64,000 nt of DNA from Streptomyces halstedii (GCA_000720535.1 JOAZ01000007.1:285997-349996), one strand, 5' to 3'. Positions 18,304 through 28,649 are shown, counted from the stretch's first letter. Notes: generated from the sequence alone by a model not told the origin. Numbers and translations are program-made.

Positions 18304-18918
18304 TCACTCCTCACTCTGTGTGATGATCTGATTCTTCCCCGCCGTCACTCGGGGTCCTTCCAGCCACACATAGCCCTCGGGCCCCTGCTGGATCACCGCG
18401 TCCGCGAAGGGATACGAGGGGTCCCGGCCGAAGTGGCGCCGCTCGGCGAGGACCCAGCCGTCCCAGAAATCCGTGAGCCCGGGACCGTCGCGGAGCCGCC
18501 CCCGCTCCCAGGACCTCATGGGGTCCAGCTCGATCCACAGCAGTGCCGCGAGGCTCGGCCGCAGCGCCGCCCGGCCCGCCCCCACCCCCTCGATCAGCAC
18601 CACCGGGGCGGGATCGAGCGTCCGGGGCGCGCCGAAGCGCCGGGCGGTCCAGTCGTACGGCGTGTACCGCGCGGGCTCACCCCGGGAGAACGGCGTGAGC
18701 ACCTGGTCCCGCAGCCGGTCCGTCCAGCCGAACAGCTCCTCGTGCGTGGCCAGGTCGTCCAGGTGCAGCACCGGGGCACCGCCGAGAGCCGTGGCCAGCC
18801 GGGCGGCGAACGTGGTCTTGCCCGACCCCGCGTGACCGTCCACCGCGACCAGCCGTACGGGCCCCGAGGACGGCGGCAGGAGGCGCAGCCGCCGGGCGTG
18901 GGCCGCCAGATCGTCCAT
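18304..18918 (-). CDS. Uridine kinase-like P-loop protein
   Basis: A 204-aa protein with an N-terminal Walker A (AVDGHAGSGKTTFAARL, residues about 25-40), then HLDDLATHEELFGW, a phosphoryl-acceptor-type DWTARRF segment and VVLIEGVGAGR. These are features of the phosphoribulokinase/uridine kinase fold. The true substrate is not clear, and many actinobacterial proteins of this length are only called uridine kinase-like. The ATG is preceded by TAGGCT then 6 nt, the pattern of a leaderless actinomycete transcript. There is no close partner gene. Confidence 0.72.
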   Translation of the reverse strand: MDDLAAHARRLRLLPPSSGPVRLVAVDGHAGSGKTTFAARLATALGGAPVLHLDDLATHEELFGWTDRLRDQVLTPFSRGEPARYTPYDWTARRFGAPRTLDPAPVVLIEGVGAGRAALRPSLAALLWIELDPMRSWERGRLRDGPGLTDFWDGWVLAERRHFGRDPSYPFADAVIQQGPEGYVWLEGPRVTAGKNQIITQSEE

Positions 18919-19116
18919 GCCCCCAGCCTACGAGTACGGCGCGCCCGGCCGGCGTCCACCCGTCCGGCGCAGCCCCAGGTCACGCCAGTGGAGCAGACCA
19001 ATATTGCTCCGGCGGCACGCGCCGAATCACTGGCCCGGTCCCGCCCCGACCCGCGATAGTTGGCGCACCGATCGGCACCGCAGCGCCACATCCGCCCACG
19101 ACCGGGGGTCTCGCCC

Positions 19117-20490
19117 ATGACCAGACCGACCTCACGCAGGACCGTGCTCACCGCCGCGCTCGCGGCAGCGGCCGGAGCGGGAGCGGCCGGAGCGGGGGCG
19201 GCGGCCGCCTCCCCGGCGGCGGCCGTCACCTCCCGCGCCCCCTCCGCACCGCCGGCGGGCCCGCTCGTGGACAACCGCTTCTGGAGCACGTACACCGACT
19301 GGCGCCGTGGCTCCGCGGCCGGGACCCGGGTGGCCCCCGGCCGCCGACCCGGCCTGGTGATCGCCACCGCCGAGGGAACCACCGACCGCACCGACCCGCA
19401 CTCGGGCGTGACCGCCACCTGGGAGTACGCGACCTGGACCTCGCCCCTCCACCGCTGCGCCGTGCCCGCCACCGAGGTCATCGCCTCCTGGAACGCCCAC
19501 ACCCCCGCGGGGACCTGGATCCGGATCGAACTGCGCGGCCGCTACGCCGACGGCACCGACACCCCCTGGTACGTGATGGGCCACTGGGCCTCGGGCGACG
19601 CGGACATCCTGCGGACCTCCGTCGACGGCCAGGGCGACGGCAGGAGCGCGGTGTGGACCGACACCCTCGCGGTGGACGACGCGGCCAGCGGGACACGGAT
19701 CACCGCCTACCGCCTGCGGCTCACCCTCCACCGCGCCCCCGGCAGCCGCCGCACCCCCGTCGTCCACCGGGCCGGCGCGACGGCCTCCGCCGTCCCGGAC
19801 CGCTTCACGGTCCCGCCCGCGCCCCACACGACCACCCGGGAGCTGGCGGTGCCCCGCTACTCCCAGAACGTCCACGTGGGGCAGTACCCCGAGTACGACA
19901 ACGGCGGGGAGGCGTGGTGCAGTCCGACGTCCTCGCAGATGATCATCGAGTACTGGGGGCGCCGCCCCACCGCCGCCGACCTCGCCTGGGTCGAACCCGG
20001 CCTCGCCGACCCCCAGGTCTGCCACGCCGCCCGGTACACCTACGACCACCAGTACGAGGGCTGCGGCAACTGGCCCTTCAACGCCGCCTATGCCGCGACC
20101 TACCGGGACATGAACGCGGTGGTCACCCGGCTCGGCTCACTGACCGACGTGGAACGCCTGGTCGGCGCCGGCATCCCGGTGATCACCTCCCAGTCCTTCC
20201 TCAAGGAGGAGCTGACCGGGGCCGGTTACGGCACCTCCGGCCATCTGATGACGGTCATCGGCTTCACCCCCGACGGCGACGTGATCGCCAACGACCCCGC
20301 GTCCGCGGACAACGACGCGGTACGCCGGGTCTACCGCAGGCGCGAATGGGAGAACATCTGGCTCCGCACGAAGCGCTACGACGCGAACGGCACGGTCAGG
20401 AGCGGTACGGGCGGCGTGTGTTACGTCTACTGGCCGACGCGCCCGACACCGGGCCAGCGACGCGTGCTGGGGTCGCTGGGGCTGGTGTGA
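19117..20490 (+). CDS. Secreted C39-like cysteine peptidase
   Basis: A 457-aa exported protein. The N-terminus has a twin-arginine-like motif (SRRTVLTAALA) and a long Ala-rich signal segment up to about residue 40, so Tat export is possible. A beta-rich N-terminal region (about 48-235) precedes a C39-type papain-fold domain (about 240-455). This domain starts VPRYSQNVHVGQYPEYDNGGEAWCSPTS (the Cys in EAWCSP is the likely nucleophile) and ends with the His segment GTSGHLMTVIGF and an NDPAS motif. Start ATG 19117 is chosen by the signal peptide. It stands alone; the substrate is unknown. Confidence 0.82.
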   Translation: MTRPTSRRTVLTAALAAAAGAGAAGAGAAAASPAAAVTSRAPSAPPAGPLVDNRFWSTYTDWRRGSAAGTRVAPGRRPGLVIATAEGTTDRTDPHSGVTATWEYATWTSPLHRCAVPATEVIASWNAHTPAGTWIRIELRGRYADGTDTPWYVMGHWASGDADILRTSVDGQGDGRSAVWTDTLAVDDAASGTRITAYRLRLTLHRAPGSRRTPVVHRAGATASAVPDRFTVPPAPHTTTRELAVPRYSQNVHVGQYPEYDNGGEAWCSPTSSQMIIEYWGRRPTAADLAWVEPGLADPQVCHAARYTYDHQYEGCGNWPFNAAYAATYRDMNAVVTRLGSLTDVERLVGAGIPVITSQSFLKEELTGAGYGTSGHLMTVIGFTPDGDVIANDPASADNDAVRRVYRRREWENIWLRTKRYDANGTVRSGTGGVCYVYWPTRPTPGQRRVLGSLGLV

Positions 20491-20546
20491 CCCGGTGAAG
20501 TCCCGTACGAGGCCCGGCGGTCGTCGCGCGGGGCCGGTGGCCGAGA

Positions 20547-20574
20547 CCCCGGGGCGCCGGTTCCGGCCCCGGGG
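20547..20574. terminator. Terminator between convergent peptidase and dehydrogenase genes
   Basis: A 9-bp GC stem, CCCCGGGGC (20547-20555) with GCCCCGGGG (20566-20574), lying between the stop of the C39-like peptidase (20490) and the stop of the convergent dehydrogenase (20631). Confidence 0.5.
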
Positions 20575-20630
20575 ACCAGGCGCGTACGGCCAGGGCCGGA
20601 CGCGAGTCACCCCGTCCGGCCCGCCCGGCG

Positions 20631-21794
20631 TCACACCGACGCCAGCTCGGGACGCAGCACCACCTTCGTCCAGCCCGACTCCCGTGCGTCGAACTTCTCG
20701 TACGCCTCCGGCGCCTGGTCCAGCGGGAGTTCGTGCGAGACCAGGAACGACGGCTCAGCCACTCCGCCCGCGATCAGGTCCCGCAGCGCGCGGTTGTACC
20801 GCTTGACCGGCGCCTGCCCGGTCCCCATCGTCTGGCCCTTGAACCACATGAGCCCGTAGTCCAGCGGGATCTTGCCCTTCGCCTCCAGGCCGTTCTGCGC
20901 CCGCTGCCCGCCCGGGTCCTCGGGCAGGAACACCCCCACCACACCGATCCGGCCGGTGAACCGCACGGTGTCGACGAGCTGATTGAGCGTCAGCGCCGCG
21001 TCCTCGTCGCCGCGCTGGTCGTGCGCCTGGTAGCCCACGCACTCGCAGCCGTTGTCCGCGCCCAGTCCCAGGGTCGCCTCCTTGACCACCTCGGCGGGGT
21101 CCTCCTCCCGCGTGTCGATCGGGATGGCGCCCACCTGCTCCGCCAGCTCCAGCCGGTCGGACTGCTGATCGACGACCCAGACGCGGCCCGCCCCCTTCAG
21201 CACGGCGGAGTACGCGGCCATCAGACCGACCGGCCCGGCCCCGAACACCACCGTCTGGTCACCCGGCTTCACCCCGGCCATCTCGGTGGCGTGGTAGCCC
21301 GTGGGGAAGATGTCCGCGAGCATCACGTAGTCGTTCTGCCGGGCCACCGCGTCCTTCCCGAGCCGCAGCGCGTTGAAGTCGCCGTACGGCACCCGCAGGT
21401 ACTCCGCCTGCCCGCCGGCGTACGGCCCCATCTCGGCGAACCCGTACGCGGCGCCCGCCATGGCCGGCTCGGGCTGCATGGTGAGGCAGTAGTTCGTCAG
21501 CCCCCGCTCACACTGCTTGCAGAACCCGCAGGCGATGTTGAACGGCAGGACGACGTAGTCGCCCACCTTCACCTTGCTCACCCCGGGGCCGGTCTCCACC
21601 ACCTCGCCCATGTTCTCGTGGCCCAGGCTGCGGCCCGGCTCGAAGGACGTACGTCCTTCGTACATGTGCAGGTCGGAGCCGCAGATGTTGGTGGAGGTCA
21701 CCCGGACGACGATGTCGTCGGGGTGTTCGATCCTGGCGTCGGGAACCTCGGTGACGCTGACGTCACGAGGGCCGTTGTACACCACTGCCTTCAT
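20631..21794 (-). CDS. Zinc-dependent alcohol dehydrogenase, glutathione-independent formaldehyde dehydrogenase type
   Basis: A 387-aa medium-chain dehydrogenase. Catalytic zinc ligands are Cys38 (NICGSDLHMYEG) and the HE pair at 59-60, and the structural zinc cluster is CGFCKQCERGLTNYC. The NAD-binding glycine motif is FGAGPVGLMAAYSA. The long insert with GLGADNGCECVGYQAHD and the LNQLVDTVRFTGRIGVVGVF segment match the formaldehyde dismutase/FdhA subgroup, which oxidises formaldehyde with NAD held tightly. Start ATG 21794 (KAVVYNGP) is set by homology; the Shine-Dalgarno is weak. Function as formaldehyde detoxification is likely but not certain. Confidence 0.88.
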   Translation of the reverse strand: MKAVVYNGPRDVSVTEVPDARIEHPDDIVVRVTSTNICGSDLHMYEGRTSFEPGRSLGHENMGEVVETGPGVSKVKVGDYVVLPFNIACGFCKQCERGLTNYCLTMQPEPAMAGAAYGFAEMGPYAGGQAEYLRVPYGDFNALRLGKDAVARQNDYVMLADIFPTGYHATEMAGVKPGDQTVVFGAGPVGLMAAYSAVLKGAGRVWVVDQQSDRLELAEQVGAIPIDTREEDPAEVVKEATLGLGADNGCECVGYQAHDQRGDEDAALTLNQLVDTVRFTGRIGVVGVFLPEDPGGQRAQNGLEAKGKIPLDYGLMWFKGQTMGTGQAPVKRYNRALRDLIAGGVAEPSFLVSHELPLDQAPEAYEKFDARESGWTKVVLRPELASV

Positions 21795-22191
21795 GTCGAG
21801 CCGCACTTTCCGACCACCGCCGCGCCCCCGGGCCGCCGTCCCGGCGGCAGGGCCTCGGGTGGTCCGCTCGGTTGTCCCGGTGCCCGGCCGTCCGACGACG
21901 TGCCCCGGCGTCGGGCTCACCCGTCCAGCGTGGCACCGGCCGCGCGGTGTGGCCAACGCTCAGCGGGGGTGCGCGGCAGGGGACCGGCCCTGTGGTGTCG
22001 CGCACAGCCGGTGCCGCCCGCCCCGCCCGGAAAAGGGCCGCCCCGCGCCGGTGGAGCGGCACGGGGCGGCGGGAGCGGGCCCCGGCGGTCCGGGACGCTG
22101 TGACACGCGTCTCTACCCCCGGGCGGTCCTTCTGCGGCACTGTGGTCGGGTCACGGGGGAGGACCGCAGCCGAACGACCGAGCGAGACGCC
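21795..22191. other. 397-bp region with no recognised gene
   Basis: Lies between the divergent formaldehyde-dehydrogenase-type gene and a small membrane protein gene, so both promoters must be here. I see no clear -35/-10 pair and no conspicuous hairpin. Confidence 0.3.
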
Positions 22192-22344
22192 ATGACCGCG
22201 ATGCCCACCGCCGAGAACCCCCGCCACGCCCGCCGCGCCCGTACCGGCGGCCCCGACGACGGGCCGAAGGTGCTGGAGCACCTGCTGGGCTGGACCCTCG
22301 TCGTGGTCCTCGCCCTGTTCGTCACCCAGGCCGGGCTCCTGTGA
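22192..22344 (+). CDS. Small single-pass membrane protein, unknown
   Basis: A 50-aa reading frame with a charged N-terminus (about residues 1-30, rich in Arg, Asp and Pro) and one C-terminal hydrophobic helix (about 31-48; LLGWTLVVVLALFVTQAGLL), ending right after the helix. This is the topology of a tail-anchored miniprotein. Third-position GC bias fits coding sequence. Only a weak GAGCGAGA precedes the ATG. It has no visible operon partner. I do not recognise it. Confidence 0.5.
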   Translation: MTAMPTAENPRHARRARTGGPDDGPKVLEHLLGWTLVVVLALFVTQAGLL

Positions 22345-22449
22345 CCTCCGGCCGCCTCCGCCGCGCGGGAGTCCGCGCGACGGAGAGGGCGGGGCGCCCG
22401 CCCGGCACCCCGCCCCCGCCCACCCTGTCGTGCGTGTACCCCGCCGGGG

Positions 22450-23654
<1,205 letters not shown>

Positions 23655-23744
23655 TCTGGCTCCTCGTGGGGGAGGGCTTCGATGGATGCCTCACCGCGCC
23701 CGTGGTTGGCATGGACGCGATGAGGCATGGGGGAGACCGTAGGA

Positions 23745-23777
23745 GGACTAGACCAGTTGGGTCAATGGTTCGGACCA
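23745..23777 (-). promoter_or_regulatory. Pair of DasR-like operators upstream of the second chitinase
   Basis: GGACTAGACCAGT at 23745-23757 is identical to the first site upstream of the other chitinase. TGGTTCGGACCA at 23766-23777 is a second, weaker copy about two helical turns away. The paired arrangement is the known chitinase-promoter repeat of Streptomyces. The distance to the start codon (about 90 bp) suits promoter control. Confidence 0.8.
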
Positions 23778-23999
23778 ATTTCCCTGATCATCGGCTCCTG
23801 GGACCCGGTGACGGGGACGCCCCGATCGGGCATACTCGACCCGCCACAGCCACAGGCCGGCTTCTCTCGTGATCCGAGAGGGCAGGATTCGGCTGAGAGA
23901 ACCCATGATGTCCGGGCAGCGCCCGGGACCACCCGGCGGCGCCGCTCACACCCCGCGCGCGCGACCGCCGCAACGCCCGACAGGGAGGAGAGCACCGTC

Positions 24000-25172
24000 A
24001 TGTCCGACCGTGCCCCGCAGCCGGTGGAACGCCGCCTGCCCACCGAGGAGTCCCGGCAGCTCGTCGCACTCGTGCGCGACATCGTGTCGAAGGAGATCGC
24101 GCCCCGGGCCGCCGAGGAGGAGGAAGCGGGTCACTTCCCCCGCGAGGTCTTCACCCTCCTCTCCGAATCCGGTCTGCTCGCACTGCCCTACGCCTCCGAG
24201 TACGGCGGCGGCGACCAGCCGTACGAGGTCTACCTCCAGGTGCTCGAAGAGCTGGCCGCGGCCCGGCTCACCGTCGGCCTCGGCGTCAGCGTCCACTCGC
24301 TGGCCTGCCACGCCCTCGCCGGCTTCGGCACCGAGGAGCAGCGGACCGCCCGTCTCCCCGCCATGCTCACGGGCGGCCTCCTGGGCGCGTACTGCCTCTC
24401 CGAGCCCGCCTCCGGCTCCGACGCCGCCTCGCTGCGCACCAAGGCCGTACGGGACGGCGACGACTGGGTCCTGACCGGCACCAAGGCGTGGATCACGCAC
24501 GGCGGCGTCGCGGACTTCTACACGGTCCTGGCCCGTACGGGCGTGGACGGCCCCCGGGGCATCACCGCGTTCCTGGTGCCCGGGGACGCCGACGGGCTCG
24601 GCGCGGCGGCGCCGGAGAAGAAGATGGGCATGAAGGGCTCGCCCACCGCCCAACTCCACTTCGACGGCGTGCGCGTCGGGGACGACCGCCGCATCGGTGA
24701 CGAGGGGCAGGGCTTCGCCATCGCGCTGTCCGCGCTCGACTCCGGGCGGCTGGGCATCGCCGCCTGTGCCGTCGGGGTGGCTCAGGCGGCCCTCGACGAG
24801 GCGGTCGGATACGCCACCGGGCGCCGCCAGTTCGGCCGCCCCGTCGCCGACTTCCAGGGCCTGCGCTTCATGCTCGCCGACATGGCCACCCGGATCGAGG
24901 CGGGACGGTCCCTCTACCTGGAAGCGGCCCGGCGGCGCGACGCGGGCCTGCCCTTCTCACGGCAGGCGGCGATGGCGAAGCTGTTCTGCACCGACGCGGC
25001 CATGAGCGTCACCACCGACGCGGTCCAGGTGCTCGGCGGCTACGGCTACACCCTCGACTTCCCCGTCGAGCGGCTGATGCGCGAGGCCAAGGTGCTCCAG
25101 ATCGTCGAGGGCACCAACCAGATCCAGCGGATGGTCATCGCTCGCCACCTCGCGGGCCCCGAGTCCCGCTGA
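24000..25172 (+). CDS. Acyl-CoA dehydrogenase
   Basis: A 390-aa FAD enzyme that introduces the alpha-beta double bond in acyl-CoA. The domains are: N-terminal helical (about 15-125), middle beta with YCLSEPASGSDAAS and LTGTKAWITHGGVADF (about 130-235), and C-terminal helical (about 245-385) with RRQFGRPVADFQG and QVLGGYGY. The catalytic Glu370 sits in IVEGTNQIQRMVIAR, the position used by short/medium-chain enzymes. AGGGAGGAG precedes the ATG. Chain-length preference cannot be told from sequence. A 22-bp segment covering the stop codon is duplicated just downstream. Confidence 0.92.
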   Translation: MSDRAPQPVERRLPTEESRQLVALVRDIVSKEIAPRAAEEEEAGHFPREVFTLLSESGLLALPYASEYGGGDQPYEVYLQVLEELAAARLTVGLGVSVHSLACHALAGFGTEEQRTARLPAMLTGGLLGAYCLSEPASGSDAASLRTKAVRDGDDWVLTGTKAWITHGGVADFYTVLARTGVDGPRGITAFLVPGDADGLGAAAPEKKMGMKGSPTAQLHFDGVRVGDDRRIGDEGQGFAIALSALDSGRLGIAACAVGVAQAALDEAVGYATGRRQFGRPVADFQGLRFMLADMATRIEAGRSLYLEAARRRDAGLPFSRQAAMAKLFCTDAAMSVTTDAVQVLGGYGYTLDFPVERLMREAKVLQIVEGTNQIQRMVIARHLAGPESR

Positions 25173-25200
25173 GCCCTGGGGCCCCGGGTCCCGCTGAGCC
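25154..25200. repeat. Duplicated 22-bp segment spanning the acyl-CoA dehydrogenase stop codon
   Basis: The 22 bases at 25154-25175 recur at 25179-25200 with 21 of 22 identical (core GTCCCGCTGAGCC), 25 bp apart. A degenerate third copy begins at about 25205. The first copy contains the TGA stop of the dehydrogenase gene. Confidence 0.7.
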
Positions 25201-25335
25201 GCAGGCCCGGGTCGCGACGAGCCGTGTCGGCCGGCGGTCACGCCGAGCCGTGCGGCCCGTCCGTCCCCTCCGGCGCCGGGGCCGCACACGGAACACCGCC
25301 GCGCGGGACGGCCCGGCGGCGGTGAGTGGTGGGTG

Positions 25336-25737
25336 TCAGGCGGCCCGGCGCCCGGAGGGCGCCACCCGCAGCGGCCGCGAGCCGGGACCCCCGGCGTGCG
25401 AGAAGGGCTGCATCCGCCAGTCGAGGCCCTGAGGCAGCGTCAGCAGCAGCCCCGCCTCCTGCTCCTGGACCTCCAGCGACTCGTCCGCGGGGCGCGCCTG
25501 GGAGGCGCTGCGGCCCGTACCGGCGCACACGGTGAGCACGAACGGGTTCCACGGGGTGGGGCACAGGGCGTGCTCGGGCAGCGCGTCCTCGTCCGCCAGC
25601 AGGGCGATGGGCTGCGCGCAGTCCGGGCAGATCACGCGGTACATCTCGTACGTGTCGTCGTACGCGTCGAGAGCGGAGTCCTCGTCCGGATCGACGGGTT
25701 CCGGTTCGATACGCCCGGTGGGCTTCAGGCTCTGCAT
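25336..25737 (-). CDS. Conserved small Cys-containing protein, unknown
   Basis: A 133-aa soluble protein with an acidic N-terminus (EPEPVDPDEDSALDAYDDTYE) followed by VICPDCAQPIALLADED and ALCPTPWNPFVLTVC. The CxxC plus later cysteines could hold a zinc ion. A Gly/Arg-rich C-terminus ends the protein. The start MQSLKPTGR at 25737 is preferred to a longer frame because AGGGGGGAA lies just upstream and the extra N-terminus is low-complexity. It is divergent from the Lrp regulator gene, with about 200 bp between. I do not recognise a named family. Confidence 0.65.
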   Translation of the reverse strand: MQSLKPTGRIEPEPVDPDEDSALDAYDDTYEMYRVICPDCAQPIALLADEDALPEHALCPTPWNPFVLTVCAGTGRSASQARPADESLEVQEQEAGLLLTLPQGLDWRMQPFSHAGGPGSRPLRVAPSGRRAA

Positions 25738-25939
25738 GGGATATTCCCCCCTCGGGTGGGCCGGCTCGGCGCCACGGCCTCGACCACACCAAGCACTTCC
25801 CGTGGGGGCACGGCCGTAACCTCCAGGTCGGCGGCTACCCCTCCGTAGCCGTGTGGCGTTCATCACATGACCCTCGAACGTGCCCTTCCGGGGCCCTCGC
25901 GGCTGTGCCTGGAGGCACTCGGGGCCATAGGTTGACCGC

Positions 25940-26380
25940 ATGGAGGAGCTGGACCGTCAGATCGTGGAGTTGCTCGTCAAGGACGGGCGGATGAGCTACA
26001 CCGACCTGGGCAAGGCCACCGGCCTGTCCACCTCGGCCGTTCATCAGCGTGTCCGCCGGCTGGAGCAGCGCGGGGTGATCCGGGGCTATGCCGCGGTCGT
26101 CGACCCCGAGGCCGTCGGCCTGCCCCTCACCGCGTTCATCTCGGTGAAACCGTTCGACCCCAGCGCCCCGGACGACATCGCCGAACGGCTCGCCGGGGTC
26201 CCGGAACTGGAGGCCTGCCACAGCGTCGCCGGCGACGAGAACTACATCCTCAAGGTGCGGGTGGCCACCCCCCTGGAGCTGGAGCACCTGCTCACCCGCA
26301 TCCGCACCCTCGCGGGCGTCTCCACCCGTACGACCGTCGTCCTGTCCACCCCCTACGAGGCGCGGCCCCCGAGGATCTGA
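25940..26380 (+). CDS. Lrp/AsnC-family transcriptional regulator
   Basis: A 146-aa protein with the classic layout: N-terminal helix-turn-helix (about 5-55; LDRQIVELLVKDGRMSYTDL, STSAVHQRVRRLEQRGVIRGY) and C-terminal RAM/ACT-like effector domain (about 65-140; GVPELEACHSVAGDENYILKV, STRTTVVLSTPYE). Such proteins sense amino acids. The ATG comes 6 nt after TAGGTT, the spacing of a leaderless transcript. Candidate targets are itself and the divergent small gene or the downstream amidohydrolase, but no operator is obvious. Confidence 0.92.
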   Translation: MEELDRQIVELLVKDGRMSYTDLGKATGLSTSAVHQRVRRLEQRGVIRGYAAVVDPEAVGLPLTAFISVKPFDPSAPDDIAERLAGVPELEACHSVAGDENYILKVRVATPLELEHLLTRIRTLAGVSTRTTVVLSTPYEARPPRI

Positions 26381-26460
26381 GGCGAGGAAGGGGCGCCTCT
26401 CCGGGGCGGCTCCCAGGGGGCGGGGACGGAAGCGCTCCGGGCAGGCGCGAGACTGGACCC

Positions 26461-28101
26461 ATGACCCAGAGCACCGCCCCCCAGAGCGAACACCGCACCG
26501 TGCTGCTGCGCGGTGGAGACGTCCACAGCCCCGCCGATCCGTTCGCCACCGCGATGGTCGTCGAACGCGGCCACGTCGCCTGGGTGGGATCCGAAGGGGC
26601 GGCCGACGCCTTCGCGAGCGGGGTCGACGAGGTGGTCGACCTCGAAGGCGCCCTGGTCACCCCGGCGTTCACCGACGCCCATGTCCACACCACCGCGACC
26701 GGCCTCGCCCTCACCGGCCTCGACCTCTCCGGGGCCCGGACCCTCGCCGAGGCCCTCGACGCGGTGCGTGCGTACGCGAACGCCCACCCCTCGCCGCGGG
26801 TCGTCCTCGGCCACGGCTGGGACGCGACACGCTGGCCCGAGCAGCGCCCGCCCAGCCGCGCCGAACTCGACGGGGCGGCGGGCGGCCGGGCCGTCTACCT
26901 GCCCCGGATCGACGTCCACTCGGCCGTGGTGACCACCGCCCTCCTCGACCTCGTCCCCGGCGTCCGGGACCTGGCCGGCTACCACCCCGACGCCCCGCTG
27001 ACCGGCGCCGCCCACCACGCGGTGCGCGCCGCGGCCCACGCCGCCGTCACCCCCGCCCAGCGCGCCGAGGCCCAGCGCGCCGCCCTGGCCCGCGCGGCCT
27101 CCCTCGGCATCGGCACCGTCCACGAGTGCGCCGGCCCGGAGATCTCCGACGAGGACGACTTCACCGGCCTCCTGGCCCTCGCCGCCGAGCGGCCCGGCCC
27201 CCGGGTCTTCGGCTACTGGGCCGACCTGATCGAGGACGCGAAGGGAGCCGGCCGGATCCGCGGACTCGGCGCCGTCGGCGCGGCCGGAGACCTCTTCGTC
27301 GACGGCTCCCTCGGCTCCCACACCGCCTGCCTCCACGAGCCGTACGCCGACGCCCCGCACACCGGGACCGCACACCTGGACGCACGGCAGATCGCCGCCC
27401 ACGTCACCGCCTGCACCGAGGCCGGCCTCCAGGCCGGCTTCCACGCCATCGGCGACGCGGCCCTGACCGCCGTCGTGACGGGCGTACGGGCCGCCGCCGA
27501 CACCCTCGGGCTCGCCCGCGTACGCGCCGCCCGGCACCGGGTGGAACACGCCGAGATGCTCACCCCCGAGACCGTCGCGGCCTTCGCCGAACTCGGCCTC
27601 ACCGCCTCCGTCCAGCCCGCCTTCGACGCGGCCTGGGGCGGCCCGGACGCCATGTACGCCCGCCGCCTGGGCGCGGAACGGGCCGCCACGCTCAACCCGT
27701 ACGCCGCCCTGCTGCGCGCCGGGGTGCCGCTGGCCTTCGGCTCGGACAGCCCCGTCACCCCGCTCGACCCCTGGGGCACGATCCGGGCCGCCGCCTTCCA
27801 CCGGACCCTGGAGCACCGTGTCTCGGTACGGGCCGGCTTCACCGCCCACACCCGGGGCGGCTGGCGGGCCGTCGGCCGCGACGACGCGGGCGTGCTGGTC
27901 CCCGGGGCCCCGGCCGACTACGCCGTCTGGAGCACCGGTGACCTGGTGGTCCAGGCCCCTGACGACCGGGTGGCCCGCTGGTCGACCGACCCCCGCTCCG
28001 GCACCCCTGGCCTGCCCGATCTCACCCCGGGAGAGGCCCTGCCCGTCTGCCTGCGCACCGTCGTCGGCGGACGGACCGTCCATGTGAGGCCGAACGAGTG
28101 A
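26461..28101 (+). CDS. Amidohydrolase family protein (YtcJ/amidohydrolase-3 type)
   Basis: A 546-aa metal-dependent hydrolase with a split small beta domain (about 10-65 and 480-545) around a TIM barrel. Metal-ligand segments are TDAHVHTT (HxH, near residue 78), GFHAIGDAAL, RHRVEHAEM and FGSDSPVTPLDPW (Asp). This fits the Amidohydro_3 group that includes YtcJ. Family members hydrolyse N-acyl amino acids, formamides and similar; the substrate here is unknown. It follows the Lrp gene by 80 bp in the same direction, so Lrp control is possible. Confidence 0.88.
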   Translation: MTQSTAPQSEHRTVLLRGGDVHSPADPFATAMVVERGHVAWVGSEGAADAFASGVDEVVDLEGALVTPAFTDAHVHTTATGLALTGLDLSGARTLAEALDAVRAYANAHPSPRVVLGHGWDATRWPEQRPPSRAELDGAAGGRAVYLPRIDVHSAVVTTALLDLVPGVRDLAGYHPDAPLTGAAHHAVRAAAHAAVTPAQRAEAQRAALARAASLGIGTVHECAGPEISDEDDFTGLLALAAERPGPRVFGYWADLIEDAKGAGRIRGLGAVGAAGDLFVDGSLGSHTACLHEPYADAPHTGTAHLDARQIAAHVTACTEAGLQAGFHAIGDAALTAVVTGVRAAADTLGLARVRAARHRVEHAEMLTPETVAAFAELGLTASVQPAFDAAWGGPDAMYARRLGAERAATLNPYAALLRAGVPLAFGSDSPVTPLDPWGTIRAAAFHRTLEHRVSVRAGFTAHTRGGWRAVGRDDAGVLVPGAPADYAVWSTGDLVVQAPDDRVARWSTDPRSGTPGLPDLTPGEALPVCLRTVVGGRTVHVRPNE

Positions 28102-28649
28102 CGCCGGGCCGTTCCGTTCCGCCGATCGTAGGCGCGGCTTTCGCGCGGCGACCTCCGCCACCCGGTCACTGACCAGGCGTTTTGGGAAGAAACCGCAGGT
28201 GGGGCGGGTGTTGACAGAAAGCGCCCGGAGGCCGGTAGGTTCGGCCGGGTCCACCACTGGACGTCCGGCCGGGCAGACCTCCACGCAGTCGTCGAACGCC
28301 GCTGGGTCACGGGGTGGTGTGCCGCACCGGCGCACCACCACTGACAGCCAGGTTCAGCGCCCGCGCCTCGGGGGCGAGGAAAGGTTGCGTCCGGACGGCA
28401 GGTGCGACCCGGGTGGGGCCCGGCGGTTCAGTAGACAACGGCTTTCGGTCGACCCGCAGCCAGCGGGTCCCAGGTCGGCCCGAAGGACACCGGGCCCCCA
28501 TCCGCAGTTCCATCCTTTCTGTCCGTGTATCCATGCTTCCTCCCGGGGTCTGCCCGGCGATCCGGCACGACACCTTCCCCCCGTGTCGGAGTCCGGCCCC
28601 CGCGCGCTCGATATGGTGTGCACCTGCGTACGGACATTAAGGGGCAGTA
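28102..28649 (+). promoter_or_regulatory. 548-bp upstream region of polyprenol-phosphomannose synthase gene, with promoter and hairpin
   Basis: No gene seen. TTGACA (28211-28216) and TAGGTT (28236-28241) form a possible vegetative promoter with a long 19-bp spacer. About 75 bp later a 12-bp hairpin (28313-28324 with 28328-28339, one G-T pair, 3-nt loop) occurs. If transcription starts here the mRNA leader is roughly 400 nt. A second start near TATGGT at about 28612 is also possible. Confidence 0.35.

Noticed and set aside
28240-28500. An RNase P RNA or other named RNA upstream of ppm, suggested by GAGGAAAGGTTGCG
   Set aside because: The surrounding conserved P RNA segments (such as GAGGAAAGTCCGG and ACAGAAA) are not present in order, so I do not call it.
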